From: Actinomycetes bacterium
Lineage (GTDB): Bacteria > Actinomycetota > Actinomycetes > Mycobacteriales > Mycobacteriaceae
NCBI GenBank assembly: GCA_022601135.1
Contig: JAHZJB010000100.1
Location: 1-43,657, forward strand
Length of the DNA stretch: 43,657 nt
Direction: 5' to 3'
Below the pieces are notes generated by a model, which saw only the letters and a program-made list of their open reading frames with translations, was not told where the DNA came from and ran no database searches. A program made the translations under genes and the position numbers. Shown here piece after piece: positions 30,908 through 40,650 of the stretch. Numbering within the stretch: position 1 is the first letter of the stretch; each line of letters starts with the position of its first letter.

Positions 30908-31717
30908 CTACTTCATCTGGAAGTTGGGGGCGCGCTTCTCCTTGAACGCCCGGGGACCTTCCTTGGCGTCTTCGGACAGGAAAACAGGTACGCCATTGGC
31001 GGTGTCGGGCTTGAACGCCTCTTCCTCGTGCATGCCCTCGGACTCGCGGATGGTCTTGAGGATGGCTTGCACGGCCAACGGACCGTTGTTGTTGATCACC
31101 TCGGCGATCTCGAGGGCTTTCTCCAACGCGGTTCCGTCCGGCACGACATAGCCGATGAGCCCGTACTCCTTGGCCTCGGCCGCGCTGATATGGCGGCCGG
31201 TCAGCAGCAGGTCGCAGGCGATGGTGTACGGGATCTGTCGGGGGAGTCGGACCGCGGACCCACCCATCGGATAGAGGCTCCACCTGGCTTCCGAGATGCC
31301 GAACTTGGCGCTCTCGCCGGCGACCCGAATATCGGTGCCCTGCAGGATCTCAGTTCCCCCCGCGATCGCTGGACCCTCCACCGCGGCGATCAACGGCTTC
31401 GTCAGTCGACGGCCCTTGAGCAGACCCTCGATCTTGGTCGGATCGAAGGCGCCGCTCTTGAACGAATCCCCGGGGGGTGCCTTGGTCGCTGTCTTGAGGT
31501 CCATGCCCGAGCAGAAGTAACCGCCGGCCCCGGTGAGGATGCAGGTGCGAATCTGGGGATCCTGGTCGACGCGGTCCCAGGCGGCCACCATGATCGAGAG
31601 CATCTCAGTGGAGAGCGCGTTGCGCGCCTCGGGCCGGTTCAGCGTCACGACGAGGGTGTGTCCACGCTGCTCAACGAGGGCGTCGGGACCCTTCTCGGTG
31701 CTCTCTACGTGACTCAC
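30908..31717 (-). CDS. echA19: EchA19, steroid enoyl-CoA hydratase (crotonase family)
   Basis: A 269-residue crotonase-fold protein. Family features: the oxyanion segments CSGMDLKTA and [20 protein letters not shown], and the C-terminal [16 protein letters not shown]. It matches M. tuberculosis EchA19 (Rv3516), established as a hydratase for C24 steroid side-chain enoyl-CoA. The frame is open far upstream into fadD19, but the GTG at 31717 is supported by GGAAGG (31728-31733, opposite strand) 10 nt before it and by the KstR operator at 31763; it gives [12 protein letters not shown], close to the known N-terminus. Divergent from fadD19. No gene follows for 187 bp on its strand. Confidence 0.93.
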   Translation of the reverse strand: MSHVESTEKGPDALVEQRGHTLVVTLNRPEARNALSTEMLSIMVAAWDRVDQDPQIRTCILTGAGGYFCSGMDLKTATKAPPGDSFKSGAFDPTKIEGLLKGRRLTKPLIAAVEGPAIAGGTEILQGTDIRVAGESAKFGISEARWSLYPMGGSAVRLPRQIPYTIACDLLLTGRHISAAEAKEYGLIGYVVPDGTALEKALEIAEVINNNGPLAVQAILKTIRESEGMHEEEAFKPDTANGVPVFLSEDAKEGPRAFKEKRAPNFQMK

Positions 31718-31762
31718 AGACCGTTCACCTTCCAGCGTCGACGCCTCAGACTTGTCTGAAAA

Positions 31763-31776
31763 TGTAACACGTTCTA
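31763..31776. promoter_or_regulatory. KstR operator between echA19 and fadD19
   Basis: TGTAACACGTTCTA fits TnnAACnnGTTnnA. It ends 10 bp before the fadD19 ATG and lies 45 bp from the echA19 GTG, so it can control both. Confidence 0.9.
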
Positions 31777-31786
31777 GTTTGGGGGC

Positions 31787-33463
31787 ATGGCCCTGAATAT
31801 CGCCGATCTCGCCGAGCACGCCATCGACGCCGTGCCCGATCGCACCGCCCTCATCGGCGGCGATCAACAACTGACCTACGCCGAGCTGGAGGAAAGGGCC
31901 AACCGCCTGGCCCATTACCTCATCGACCAGGGCGTCAAGAAGGACGACAAGGTCGGCCTCTACTGCCGCAACCGCATCGAGATCGTCATCGCGATGCTGG
32001 GCATCGTCAAAGCGGGCGCCATTCTGGTGAACGTCAACTTCCGCTACGTCGAGGGTGAACTGAAGTACCTGTTCGACAACTCCGACATGGTCGCCTTGGT
32101 GCACGAACGCCGCTACGCCGACCGGGTGGCCAACGTGCTGCCCGAGACCCCGAATGTCAGGACCATCCTGTCGATCGAGGATGGCACCATAGGTCCGGTC
32201 GATGACTACCGCAAATACGGGGCGGTGGAGTTCTACTCGGCGCTGGAACAAGGTTCGCCCGATCGTGACTTCGGCCCGCGCAGCGCGGACGACATCTACC
32301 TGCTGTACACCGGCGGCACCACGGGTTTCCCCAAGGGGGTGATGTGGCGGCACGAGGATATCTATCGAGTGTTGTTCGGAGGCACCGATTTCGCGACGGG
32401 AGAGCCGGTCGCCGACGAATACGATCTGGCGAAACAGGCTGCGGCCAATCCGCCGATGGTTCGGTATCCGATCCCGCCGATGATCCACGGCGCTACCCAG
32501 TCGGCCACCTGGATGTCGTTGTTCACCGGTCAAACCGTCGTGCTGGTACCGGAATTCGACGCTGAAAGTGTATGGCGCACCATCGCAAAGCATAAGGTGA
32601 ACCTGCTGTTCTTCACTGGCGATGCGATGGCCCGGCCCTTACTGGACGCGCTGCTGGCTGCACGGGAAGCAGAGGCGCAGGGCTCCGAACCCATCGACCT
32701 GTCGTCGCTGTTCTTGCTGGCGAGTACGGCCGCGTTGTTCTCCACCAGCATCAAGGAGAAGTTTCTCGAGCTGCTGCCCAACCGGATCATCACCGATTCC
32801 ATCGGATCGTCGGAGACGGGTTTCGGCGGCACCAGCATCGTCGCCAAGGGGCAGTCGCACACCGGCGGACCCCGAGTCACGATCGACAAGAACACCGTCG
32901 TGCTCGACGACGACGGCAATGAGGTCACCCCCGGTTCCGGGGTGCGGGGGATCATCGCCAAACGCGGACACATCCCGGTCGGCTATTTCAAGGACGAGAA
33001 GAAGACGGCGGAGACGTTCAAGACCATCAACGGCGTGCGGTACGCGATTCCGGGTGACTATGCCGAGGTCGAGGCGGACGGCAGCGTCACCATGCTGGGG
33101 CGGGGCTCGGTCTCGATCAACAGTGGCGGCGAGAAGATCTATCCCGAAGAGGTCGAAGCCGCGCTCAAGGGCCACCCCGACGTGTTTGACGCGCTCGTCG
33201 TCGGAGTGCCCGATCCACGGTTCGGACAGCATGTCGCCGCCGTCGTCCAGCCCCGTGAAGGCACCCGGCCAACACTCGCCGAGCTGGACGCCTTCGTGCG
33301 CCGCGAGATCGCCGGCTACAAGGTGCCGCGCAGCCTGTGGCTGGTTGACGAGGTCCAACGTTCACCGGCGGGTAAACCGGACTACCGATGGGCCAAGGAC
33401 ACGACCGCGGAACGGTCGGCCGACGACGTGCACACCAAGCACGCAGCGGCCCAACCTCAATAG
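31787..33463 (+). CDS. fadD19: FadD19, steroid side-chain CoA ligase
   Basis: A 558-residue ANL-family acyl-CoA synthetase. The P-loop is [14 protein letters not shown], the A5 region is [12 protein letters not shown], and the C-terminal catalytic lysine lies in [13 protein letters not shown]. It matches M. tuberculosis FadD19 (Rv3515c). The established role is ATP-dependent thioesterification of C26 (C8 side-chain) steroid carboxylates; in Rhodococcus it is essential for C24-branched sterols such as sitosterol. It would use acids produced by CYP142/CYP125. The ATG at 31787 follows GGGGG closely. An amidohydrolase-like gene and ilvX follow after 33 bp and a 4-bp overlap respectively, probably as one operon. 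Confidence 0.95.
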   Translation: MALNIADLAEHAIDAVPDRTALIGGDQQLTYAELEERANRLAHYLIDQGVKKDDKVGLYCRNRIEIVIAMLGIVKAGAILVNVNFRYVEGELKYLFDNSDMVALVHERRYADRVANVLPETPNVRTILSIEDGTIGPVDDYRKYGAVEFYSALEQGSPDRDFGPRSADDIYLLYTGGTTGFPKGVMWRHEDIYRVLFGGTDFATGEPVADEYDLAKQAAANPPMVRYPIPPMIHGATQSATWMSLFTGQTVVLVPEFDAESVWRTIAKHKVNLLFFTGDAMARPLLDALLAAREAEAQGSEPIDLSSLFLLASTAALFSTSIKEKFLELLPNRIITDSIGSSETGFGGTSIVAKGQSHTGGPRVTIDKNTVVLDDDGNEVTPGSGVRGIIAKRGHIPVGYFKDEKKTAETFKTINGVRYAIPGDYAEVEADGSVTMLGRGSVSINSGGEKIYPEEVEAALKGHPDVFDALVVGVPDPRFGQHVAAVVQPREGTRPTLAELDAFVRREIAGYKVPRSLWLVDEVQRSPAGKPDYRWAKDTTAERSADDVHTKHAAAQPQ

Positions 33464-33496
33464 TCAGCCGCTCACCCCAGGCTACAGTCGATCGCG

Positions 33497-34330
33497 ATGA
33501 CCATCGATGCCTGGATGCAGCATCCCACTCAGCGTTTCCTGGCCAACGACATGTGGGCGCCGCTACGGCGGTGGACCGGCGGTGACCTTCCGGATCGAGA
33601 AGTGCCCATCGAGGCTACCGTCGCTTCAATGGATTCCGCGGCTGTGGATATCGGACTGCTGAGTGCATGGAGCGGGCCGAATGGGCTCAACCTGGTGTCC
33701 AATGACGAGGTGGCAGGCTGGGTGCATGCCCGCCCCGATCGCTTCGCCGGCTTGGCCGCCGTCGACCTCGACCGCCCGATGGATGCGGTTCGGGAGTTGC
33801 GCCACCGGGTGACCGATAACGGATTTGTCGGGCTGCGAGTGCTGCCGTGGCTGTGGCGGTCGCCGCCGACCGACCGACGTTACTACCCGTTGTTCGCCGA
33901 GTGCGTGCAACTGGACGTACCGTTCTGCACCCAGGTCGGTCACACCGGCCCGATGCGCCCCTCCGAGACGGGCCGGCCCATTCCGTACATCGATGAGATC
34001 GCGATTGACTTTCCGGAACTCGTGATCGTGTGCGGACACGTGGGCTACCCGTGGACGGAGGAGATGATCGCGGTGGCGCGTAAGCACGAGAACGTCTACA
34101 TCGACACATCGGCATATACGACCAGGCGCCTGCCCGCCGAGTTGATCGCTTTCATGAAGACCGGCACTGGGCAACGAAAGGTGTTGTTCGGCACAAACTA
34201 TCCGATGATCGGCCATCGTCATGCCCTGGACGGACTTGAGGATTTGAACTTGTCCGATACCGCTCGTCACGACTACCTGCACGCAAACGCCGCGCGGGTG
34301 TTCGCCAAGCTGGAGGAGACCCGCCCGTGA
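33497..34330 (+). CDS. amidohydrolase-2 family protein (Rv3510c-like)
   Basis: A 277-residue TIM-barrel protein of the amidohydrolase-2 (ACMSD-like) family. Later barrel motifs are clear: FCTQVGHTGP, VIVCGHVGYPW and KVLFGTNYPM. The N-terminal metal motif HxH of active members is replaced by IDAWMQHP, leaving one His, so metal binding must be changed or lost. M. tuberculosis Rv3510c is the counterpart by sequence and position. Relatives catalyse decarboxylation or C-N/C-C bond hydrolysis; the substrate here is unknown. Third-party hints come only from the operon: it follows fadD19 and overlaps ilvX by 4 bp. Confidence 0.82.
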   Translation: MTIDAWMQHPTQRFLANDMWAPLRRWTGGDLPDREVPIEATVASMDSAAVDIGLLSAWSGPNGLNLVSNDEVAGWVHARPDRFAGLAAVDLDRPMDAVRELRHRVTDNGFVGLRVLPWLWRSPPTDRRYYPLFAECVQLDVPFCTQVGHTGPMRPSETGRPIPYIDEIAIDFPELVIVCGHVGYPWTEEMIAVARKHENVYIDTSAYTTRRLPAELIAFMKTGTGQRKVLFGTNYPMIGHRHALDGLEDLNLSDTARHDYLHANAARVFAKLEETRP

Positions 34331-35883
34331 CCGGAGCCCAGGCCTTGCTGCGCACTCTCGTCGACAACGGGGTCGAGGTGTGTTTCGCCAATCCCGGAAC
34401 CTCGGAGATGCATTTCGTGGCCGCCCTGGACTCGGTACCGCAGATGCGGGGAGTCCTCACGCTGTTCGAGGGTGCGGCCACCGGCGCGGCCGACGGGTAT
34501 GCCCGGATGGCCGACAAGCCGGCCGCGGTGCTGCTGCATCTGGGCCCTGGCCTGGGTAATGGCCTCGCCAATCTGCACAACGCGCGCCGGGCCCACACCC
34601 CGATGGTTGTTGTCGTCGGTGATCATGCGACCTATCACAAAAAATACGACGCACCTTTGGAATCCGATATCGATGCGCTGGCCGGCACTGTGTCCGGGTG
34701 GGTGCGCCGCACCATCCATACCGGCGACATCTCCGCCGATGCCGCGGAGGCGGTCGCCGCCAGCCGTGCCGGTGTCGTGTCGACGTTGATCCTGCCCGCT
34801 GATGTGTCGTGGACCGAGGGTGCGGACACGGCAGCTGCGATTCCGGCGATCGACGTCAACGGTGTCGCCGAAGAAGTAGTACAACCGGTGTTGAGTGCGC
34901 TGCGGTCCGGGGCTCCGACGGTCATCCTCATCGGTGGGGACGCGACCCGGAACCCGGGTCTGGCGTCGGCTGTCCGCCTCGCTGAGGCGACCGGTGCCCG
35001 GGTGTTGTGCGAGACATTCCCGACCAGGCTGGAACGGGGAGCGGGAATTCCGGCGGTCGAGCGGCTGGCGTATTTCGCCGAGGCTGCCCAAGAACAGCTG
35101 GCCGGTGCCGAGCACCTCGTCTTGGCTGGCGCGAACTCCCCGGTGTCGTTCTTTGCCTACCCCGGGAAACCGAGCGACTTGGCACCCGACGGGTGTGAGG
35201 TGCACGTGCTCGCCCCGCCTGCCGGGGCGGCGGCGGCACTTGAGCGTCTAGCCGATGAACTGGCCCCCGGAACTACCGCAGCGGTCGCACCACCGGTATC
35301 GCCGGCCCTCCCGACAGGACACCTCGATGCCTTCGCGGTTTGCGTTGTGGTGGGCGCAGTGCTGCCCGAAGGGGCGATCATCGTCGACGAATCCAACACC
35401 GCGGGAGTAGGTCTCGCCGCCGCCACGGCTGGCGCGAAGGCCCACGATGTGCTGACGCTGACCGGGGGTGCGATCGGCTACGGAATTCCCGCTGCGGTAG
35501 GCGCTGCGATCGCCGCCCCCGACCGCCCGGTGCTCTCCCTGCAGGCGGATGGCTCGGCGATGTACACCATCTCCGCCCTGTGGACACAGGCGCGCGAAAA
35601 CCTCGATGTGACCACAGTCATCTTCAACAACGGTGCGTACGACATCCTGCGGATCGAGCTCCAGCGCGTCGGCGCCGCGAGTGCGGCCCCGCCGGGCCCC
35701 AAGGCGCTGGAATTACTCGATTTGGGTAGCCCCACAATCGACTTCGTCAAAATCGCCGAAGGAATGGGCATACCCGCGCGGCGAGCTACCACGGTCGAGG
35801 AGTTGGTCGACGCATTGACCGCCGCCTTCACCGAATCGGGTCCGCACCTGATCGATGCCGTCATCCCGTCGCTTGCGGGGTAG
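34327..35883 (+). CDS. ilvX: IlvX-like thiamine-diphosphate enzyme (Rv3509c-like)
   Basis: A 518-residue ThDP-dependent enzyme with the three-domain layout of acetolactate synthase and benzoylformate decarboxylase. The ThDP-activating Glu27 is in NPGTSEMHF; the Mg-ThDP motif is ADGS (407-410, where GDG is usual) running to Asn434-Asn435 (IFNNGAYD). It lacks the residues that would clearly mark a branched-chain acetolactate synthase, and it lies outside any ilv operon. M. tuberculosis Rv3509c is annotated ilvX. Here it is translationally coupled (GTGA) to the amidohydrolase-like gene behind fadD19, so decarboxylation or carboligation of a sterol-derived 2-oxoacid is possible (inference). It ends 1 bp from the convergent kstD-like gene. 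Confidence 0.85.
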   Translation: MTGAQALLRTLVDNGVEVCFANPGTSEMHFVAALDSVPQMRGVLTLFEGAATGAADGYARMADKPAAVLLHLGPGLGNGLANLHNARRAHTPMVVVVGDHATYHKKYDAPLESDIDALAGTVSGWVRRTIHTGDISADAAEAVAASRAGVVSTLILPADVSWTEGADTAAAIPAIDVNGVAEEVVQPVLSALRSGAPTVILIGGDATRNPGLASAVRLAEATGARVLCETFPTRLERGAGIPAVERLAYFAEAAQEQLAGAEHLVLAGANSPVSFFAYPGKPSDLAPDGCEVHVLAPPAGAAAALERLADELAPGTTAAVAPPVSPALPTGHLDAFAVCVVVGAVLPEGAIIVDESNTAGVGLAAATAGAKAHDVLTLTGGAIGYGIPAAVGAAIAAPDRPVLSLQADGSAMYTISALWTQARENLDVTTVIFNNGAYDILRIELQRVGAASAAPPGPKALELLDLGSPTIDFVKIAEGMGIPARRATTVEELVDALTAAFTESGPHLIDAVIPSLAG

Positions 35884-35884
35884 T

Positions 35885-37432
35885 TCATCGAGTCCGTCTC
35901 ACCATGTCCAGTACGGCCAGGTGGGCAAAGACCATGCTGGTGCCGATCGGGTTGCCGCCGCCGGGGTAAGCGGTGCCGCTGGGCGCCGCCATGGTGTTGC
36001 CCGCTGCGTAGAGTCCTGGAATCACCGTGTCTGCCGAGTCAAGCACCCGGGCTGCCGTATCGGTACGCAACCCCCCCTTGGTGCCCAGATCGGAGAGACC
36101 GAATGCCGCGGCATGGTAGGGGCCCCTTTCGATTGCGTACAGCGGTGGTGCGCCCCCGGAAAAGGCGCGGTCATACGGCTCGTCGCCGCGGCCGAAGTCC
36201 CGGTCGATACCGCACTGCACGAAATCGTTGAAGCGGCGAACGGTGTCCACCAGGTTCTTCGGGGGCACACCAATCTTGACCGCGAGCTGCTCAAGGGTGT
36301 CGGCCGTACGCCACAGCCCGGTAGCGACGTACTTCTCCGGTTCCACCATCGAGACGTTGGTGGCCTTCACCGGAGGGACCACGCCGTGGCTGTCGTCGTA
36401 GATCATCCAGTACGGCAGCGTCACCGCGCCGTCGTCCACTGCCGCCAGTACCGCGCGGCCGAGGCGATCGTAGGCCGCCGATTCATTGACGAATCGATTC
36501 CCATTGTCGTCGACGAAAATCCCGCCGGTGAACCACAGCGCAAAGGCTGAGGCACCGTCGGGATGCGTCAGGCCCGGCGACCACCACGCTTGATCCATCA
36601 GATCGGTATCGGCGCCTGCGGCGATTGCGGCCAGGTGGGCCAGACCGCGATTGCCCCACGGCCCCATAGTATCTCGGGAGATACCCGGGACGCCGTACCG
36701 GGCCCGCATCTCGTCGTTTTGCTCGAAGCCGCCGGCGGCCAGCAAAACCCCTCGCCGCGCGCGTATCCTTCTGGGCCCCGCAGCTGTCTCGACGACGGCG
36801 CCGAGGACGGCTCCTTCGGAGACGACCAATTCGGTCAGCGGGCTGTTCAGCCGGGCGGAGTTGGCCCGGCGCTGGCGGGTGGCGGCCAGAAACCGGGCGA
36901 TCAGGGCGCGGCCGCCGACGAAATAGTCCTCGGGTTGGGGTTTCCCGAGCCGGTCGGAGTCCAACGGTCCGCGAACGACATCGCGCAGATCGGGCGCGAC
37001 CGCCACCTTGAGCGGTTTGGCCGCGATATGCCGCATACCGTCGGCACGCGCCTTGGGCGCCTTGCCGAAGTAGTCGGGCCATGGCAAGAGGGAGAACTTG
37101 ATCAGCTCGTCAGACTCCAGATACTCGACCAGCGGCGCGCCAGCGCGAACATAGGTCTCTTGCAGGTCCCGCGGTGTGCGGTCTCCGACCACGGCGGTGT
37201 AGTACTCCAGTGCGTCGTCGATGTTGTCGTCGGTGCCCGCCCGCAGGAGAACGGGATTGCAGGGGAACCACATTCCACCGCCGCCCGAATACGCGGTGGT
37301 GCCGCCGAACTTCTCGGTCGCCTCCACCAAGATGACGTCGAGGCCTTCCCGTGCTGCGGTGTAGGCACCGGTGACTCCGCCCGCGCCCGAGCCGGCGACC
37401 AGCACATCAGTCACCTCGTCCCAGTCAGACAT
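35885..37432 (-). CDS. KstD-like FAD dehydrogenase (second copy)
   Basis: A 515-residue flavoprotein of the 3-ketosteroid delta1-dehydrogenase family, distinct from kstD at 2893. The FAD motif is VAGSGAGG, then EKFGGTTAYSGGG. The three catalytic tyrosine regions are kept: WPDYFGK, FVNESAAYDR, and GTAYPGGGNPIG with its glycine, so the enzyme is likely active on a 3-ketosteroid, perhaps still carrying a side chain. The ATG at 37432 gives MSDWDEVTDVLVAGSG; the frame continues to 37486 inside the upstream fadD gene, which its start overlaps by 8 bp. It is the last gene of the fadE26 operon, so KstR control is indirect. Confidence 0.87.
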   Translation of the reverse strand: MSDWDEVTDVLVAGSGAGGVTGAYTAAREGLDVILVEATEKFGGTTAYSGGGGMWFPCNPVLLRAGTDDNIDDALEYYTAVVGDRTPRDLQETYVRAGAPLVEYLESDELIKFSLLPWPDYFGKAPKARADGMRHIAAKPLKVAVAPDLRDVVRGPLDSDRLGKPQPEDYFVGGRALIARFLAATRQRRANSARLNSPLTELVVSEGAVLGAVVETAAGPRRIRARRGVLLAAGGFEQNDEMRARYGVPGISRDTMGPWGNRGLAHLAAIAAGADTDLMDQAWWSPGLTHPDGASAFALWFTGGIFVDDNGNRFVNESAAYDRLGRAVLAAVDDGAVTLPYWMIYDDSHGVVPPVKATNVSMVEPEKYVATGLWRTADTLEQLAVKIGVPPKNLVDTVRRFNDFVQCGIDRDFGRGDEPYDRAFSGGAPPLYAIERGPYHAAAFGLSDLGTKGGLRTDTAARVLDSADTVIPGLYAAGNTMAAPSGTAYPGGGNPIGTSMVFAHLAVLDMVRRTR

Positions 37433-39092
37433 AGGTGCTCCTGCCGTGACCGGTGAACTCCGCGTCCAGCGCTTGGCGGTCCTCATCGGTCATCCGCCGG
37501 TATTCAGGGCGCCCGCGGCCCGCCCAGCGGTACACCGGTTCGTCGGTGTGCCAACGCTGGGCCTGCAGGTCGCGCTTGAGCACCTTGTTGGATCCAGTTG
37601 CCGGCAGGTTCGCCGATATGCGGAGCAGCCGCGGAATCCCTTTGGCCCCCAGATCATCCTGTACCGCCAGAAATGCCGCGAAGTCACCGACGTCGAAAGC
37701 GCCTGGGTCGGCGACCTCCAATGCGGCCATCACCTGATCTCCCGACCGTGGATCGGGGACACCATAGACCCCTGCGGTGATCACGTGAGGGTAGCGACGG
37801 ACGACACGTTCAATCGTCAGGGCCGAGGTGTTCTCGCCGTCCACCCGAATCCAATCACCCCGTCGCCCGGCAAAATAGAGGAATCCATCGGCGTCCAGGT
37901 ATCCCAGATCGCCAGACCAATACCAGCCGTTGCGTACTCGCTCGGCGTCCGCCGCATCGTTACGGTAGTAGCCCTCGAAATCGCGCGCGCCCCGCTGGTC
38001 CACGATCTCGCCGATGGCCTCATCAGGGTTGAGCACCCGCCCCTGCGAGTCGACAACCGCAGCCGGACAACGGTTCAGAGACTGCGGATCGACGATGGCG
38101 ATGCCCTCGTGTGCCGGCCTGCCCAACGCACCCGCGGGCGCGGCGGGATCGGCGACGGCCGCCGCGCCGCCCTCACTGGAACCGTAACCCTCGAACAGCT
38201 TGGCCCCGAATCGGCGGCGGAACTCTTTCTGGTCTTCCGGTGATGCCTCGGTGCCGAACCCTCGCGTCAGGGTGTTGTCGGCATCGTCGGGTCTCTCCGG
38301 TGTGGCCATCAAGTAGGCCAGCGCTTTGCCTACGTAGGTGAAGAAGGTGGCACCGAAATACCGGACATCCGGGAGGAATCCAGCGGCGGTGAACTTCGGA
38401 GTCAGACACACCGTGGCACCGTTGGCCAGGGCGGGCGCCCAGAGCGCCATGATGGCGTTGCCGTGGAACAGCGGCATGCAGCAGTAGTCGACGTCACCAC
38501 GGTGATGGCCGTACTTATCGGAAGCCGCGTAGGCGATCCGGGCCAGGCGGCCCTGACTGCACCTGACGGCCTTGGAACTACCAGTCGTGCCCGACGTGAA
38601 CAGCAACAGATACAAGGATTGCGAAACCACGTCTGGGGGGAAAAGGGTTTCGGTCCGGCAGGCCTGGATCTGGCTCCGGTATCCAGGTTCGTCGATGAGT
38701 AGGAAACGGACTGAGTCAAGTCCGTGGTCGAGCTTCCGGAGCCGACCCATGCCTTGTGCATCGGTGACGATCAATTGGCAATCTGCGTGCCGGATGTCGG
38801 CTGCGAGCCCGTCCGCGCCGCGGGTGGGGTTCAACCCGACGACGGTTGCGCCGGTCAATGCTGCTGCGCCGAGCCAGAATGCAAAGTCCGGGACGTTGTC
38901 GAGCAACACGCCGATATGAAACGGGGCGGTGCTGAAGTGCTCATCCCGCAGCGCGCGGGCCAGAGTCGCGCGGGCCGCCGATTCGCCTACCACCTGGTCC
39001 CACGTCCAGTCACCGTCGCGCGTTCGCAGCCCCGGGTGCTGGTCTCCGACCCTGTCCATCAGCATGCCGGCGATGGTGTCGCGGCGTGTCAT
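37425..39092 (-). CDS. acyl-CoA synthetase, FadD17 paralogue
   Basis: A 555-residue ANL-family acyl-CoA synthetase. The P-loop is LFTSGTTGSSKAVRCS, the A5 region is FEGYGSSEGGAA, the A8 hinge region is RRGDWIRVDGEN and the C-terminal lysine is in PATGSNKVLKRD. It shares VGLNPTRG, the PLFHGNAIM segment and AYLMATPERPDD with the FadD17 gene beside it, so the two are tandem duplicates that have diverged; this one is 40 residues longer at the C-terminus (RPEYRRMTDEDRQALDAEF). The ATG overlaps the fadD17 stop by 4 bp. Probably activates a shorter or modified steroid acid; M. tuberculosis has one gene at this place. Confidence 0.87.
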   Translation of the reverse strand: MTRRDTIAGMLMDRVGDQHPGLRTRDGDWTWDQVVGESAARATLARALRDEHFSTAPFHIGVLLDNVPDFAFWLGAAALTGATVVGLNPTRGADGLAADIRHADCQLIVTDAQGMGRLRKLDHGLDSVRFLLIDEPGYRSQIQACRTETLFPPDVVSQSLYLLLFTSGTTGSSKAVRCSQGRLARIAYAASDKYGHHRGDVDYCCMPLFHGNAIMALWAPALANGATVCLTPKFTAAGFLPDVRYFGATFFTYVGKALAYLMATPERPDDADNTLTRGFGTEASPEDQKEFRRRFGAKLFEGYGSSEGGAAAVADPAAPAGALGRPAHEGIAIVDPQSLNRCPAAVVDSQGRVLNPDEAIGEIVDQRGARDFEGYYRNDAADAERVRNGWYWSGDLGYLDADGFLYFAGRRGDWIRVDGENTSALTIERVVRRYPHVITAGVYGVPDPRSGDQVMAALEVADPGAFDVGDFAAFLAVQDDLGAKGIPRLLRISANLPATGSNKVLKRDLQAQRWHTDEPVYRWAGRGRPEYRRMTDEDRQALDAEFTGHGRSTYV

Positions 39093-40636
39093 CGTCGGGC
39101 TATCCGGTAGACGGGGTCGGCGCAGTCGGCGGCCTCAGCCGACAGCTGCCGTTTGAGAACCTTGAAGGTCCGGGTGCGAGGCAGCTCGGTCCCGACGCGC
39201 ACGTAGACCGGCCATTGCTTCGGGCCGAGATCGGTTTGCCGGCTCAGGAACCCGGTGAACTCCTCCGGGTCGAACACGACTCCTTCGGGGAGGACCAGGG
39301 CGGCCATCACCTGATCGCCAACCGAAGGATCGGGAATCGGGTATACCGCCGCCTCGGTGACTCCCGGGTAGCGCATCAAGATCCGTTCGATCGGTGCGGT
39401 GCCGAGGTTCTCACCGTCCACCCGCATCCAATCACCCAGTCGGCCCGCGAAATAGGCGAAGCCATCCTCGTCACGATAGGCCAGGTCCCCGCTGTGATAC
39501 ACGCCGCCCCTCATCCGCTCGGCATCGGCCTCGGGATCCTTGTAGTAGCCCCGGAAGAGTCCGCGCCCTTCGGTGTTGACCAGCTCACCGACGACTCCCG
39601 GGGGGCACTCCAGGCCACTGTCGACGTCCAGGATCGCCACCCCGTCCACCAACGGACCCAGGGCCCCGTCGGGAGTATCTGGTGTTCGGGCTATGGCGAC
39701 GCCGCCTTCGCTCGAACCGAAGCCGTCGATCACCTGAACCCCGAAACGCTTCGCGAATCGGCTCAGATCGCGGGGGGCTCCTTCGTTGCCGTAGGCGAGC
39801 TTCAGTGGATTGTCCGAATCGTCCGGCCTTTCCGGGGTGGCCAGGATGTACGACAGTGGCTTCCCGACGTAGTTGGCGTAGGTCGCACCGAGACGCCGAA
39901 CATCGGGAATAAACTGAGACGCTGAGAAGCTGCGCCGCAATGCGATTGAAGCGCCCGCTGCTGCCGCGGGGGCCCAACCCGCCATGATCGCATTGGAGTG
40001 GAACAGCGGCATCGACAGGTAACAGGTGTCGGAAGGGCCGAGGCCGAGACGCTGCGCGAGCATGATCCCTGGGAACGCGACCTTCTCGTGAGTGCAGCGC
40101 ACCGCCTTCGGATCTCCGCTGGTGCCTGATGTGAAGATGAGCATGAACAAGTCGTCGGCTTCGGCAGGGGGGAACTCAACCGGCGCATCGCCGAACGTGC
40201 TGAGTTCTTCAGCGAATTCCGCTGATTCGACATCCAGTGTGGCGACACCGCCGGGAACGCTGTGGCGTAGCCCGGAGCGGTCGGCCAGCACCAGTTGGCA
40301 GTCGGCGTGTTCGATATCGCGTTGCAGGGAAACTCCCCGACGGGTCGGATTCAGTCCGACCGGCACGATCCCGGACAGAGCGGCGGCTACCAGTACCGTG
40401 CTGAAGAACGGTGTATTGCCCGCGAGTACTCCCACGTGGGGAGGCCGTTCCCAATCCAGCCGGGCTCGAAACCACGCCGCCAGATTGGCGCCGCCCTGAA
40501 TGTGGTTGCGCCAGCTCACAAAAGCCACCGGCGGCGCCCCAAACTCGCCGGCTTCGATTGCGTACACACCTCGGTCGTCGACCTCGACCAGGGCGGTCAG
40601 CAGACCGTTCACGGTCGGAACGACTGGGGTAGCCAC
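39089..40636 (-). CDS. fadD17: FadD17, steroid-acid CoA ligase
   Basis: A 515-residue acyl-CoA synthetase with P-loop IFTSGTSGDPKAVRCTHEK, A5 region IDGFGSSEGGVA, hinge GRLGDWMRVDGEN and C-terminal lysine in TRTFKVLKRQLS. It matches M. tuberculosis Rv3506 by sequence and by its place directly behind fadE27. FadD17 is established as a ligase for steroid side-chain acids (C5 and C8 side chains). The start ATG lies 14 bp after the fadE27 stop. Confidence 0.9.
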   Translation of the reverse strand: MATPVVPTVNGLLTALVEVDDRGVYAIEAGEFGAPPVAFVSWRNHIQGGANLAAWFRARLDWERPPHVGVLAGNTPFFSTVLVAAALSGIVPVGLNPTRRGVSLQRDIEHADCQLVLADRSGLRHSVPGGVATLDVESAEFAEELSTFGDAPVEFPPAEADDLFMLIFTSGTSGDPKAVRCTHEKVAFPGIMLAQRLGLGPSDTCYLSMPLFHSNAIMAGWAPAAAAGASIALRRSFSASQFIPDVRRLGATYANYVGKPLSYILATPERPDDSDNPLKLAYGNEGAPRDLSRFAKRFGVQVIDGFGSSEGGVAIARTPDTPDGALGPLVDGVAILDVDSGLECPPGVVGELVNTEGRGLFRGYYKDPEADAERMRGGVYHSGDLAYRDEDGFAYFAGRLGDWMRVDGENLGTAPIERILMRYPGVTEAAVYPIPDPSVGDQVMAALVLPEGVVFDPEEFTGFLSRQTDLGPKQWPVYVRVGTELPRTRTFKVLKRQLSAEAADCADPVYRIARR

Positions 40637-40650
40637 GGTACGAGGGCGAA

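Noticed and set aside
31718..32593. N-terminal extension of EchA19 into the fadD19 region
   Set aside because: The frame stays open for almost 300 codons but would run through the KstR operator and antisense to fadD19, and known EchA19 has about the length obtained from the GTG at 31717.
35878..35890. Terminator between ilvX and the kstD-like gene
   Set aside because: The stops are 1 bp apart and I see no stem-loop with a T-run; the same holds at 2016/2023 and 23596/23598.
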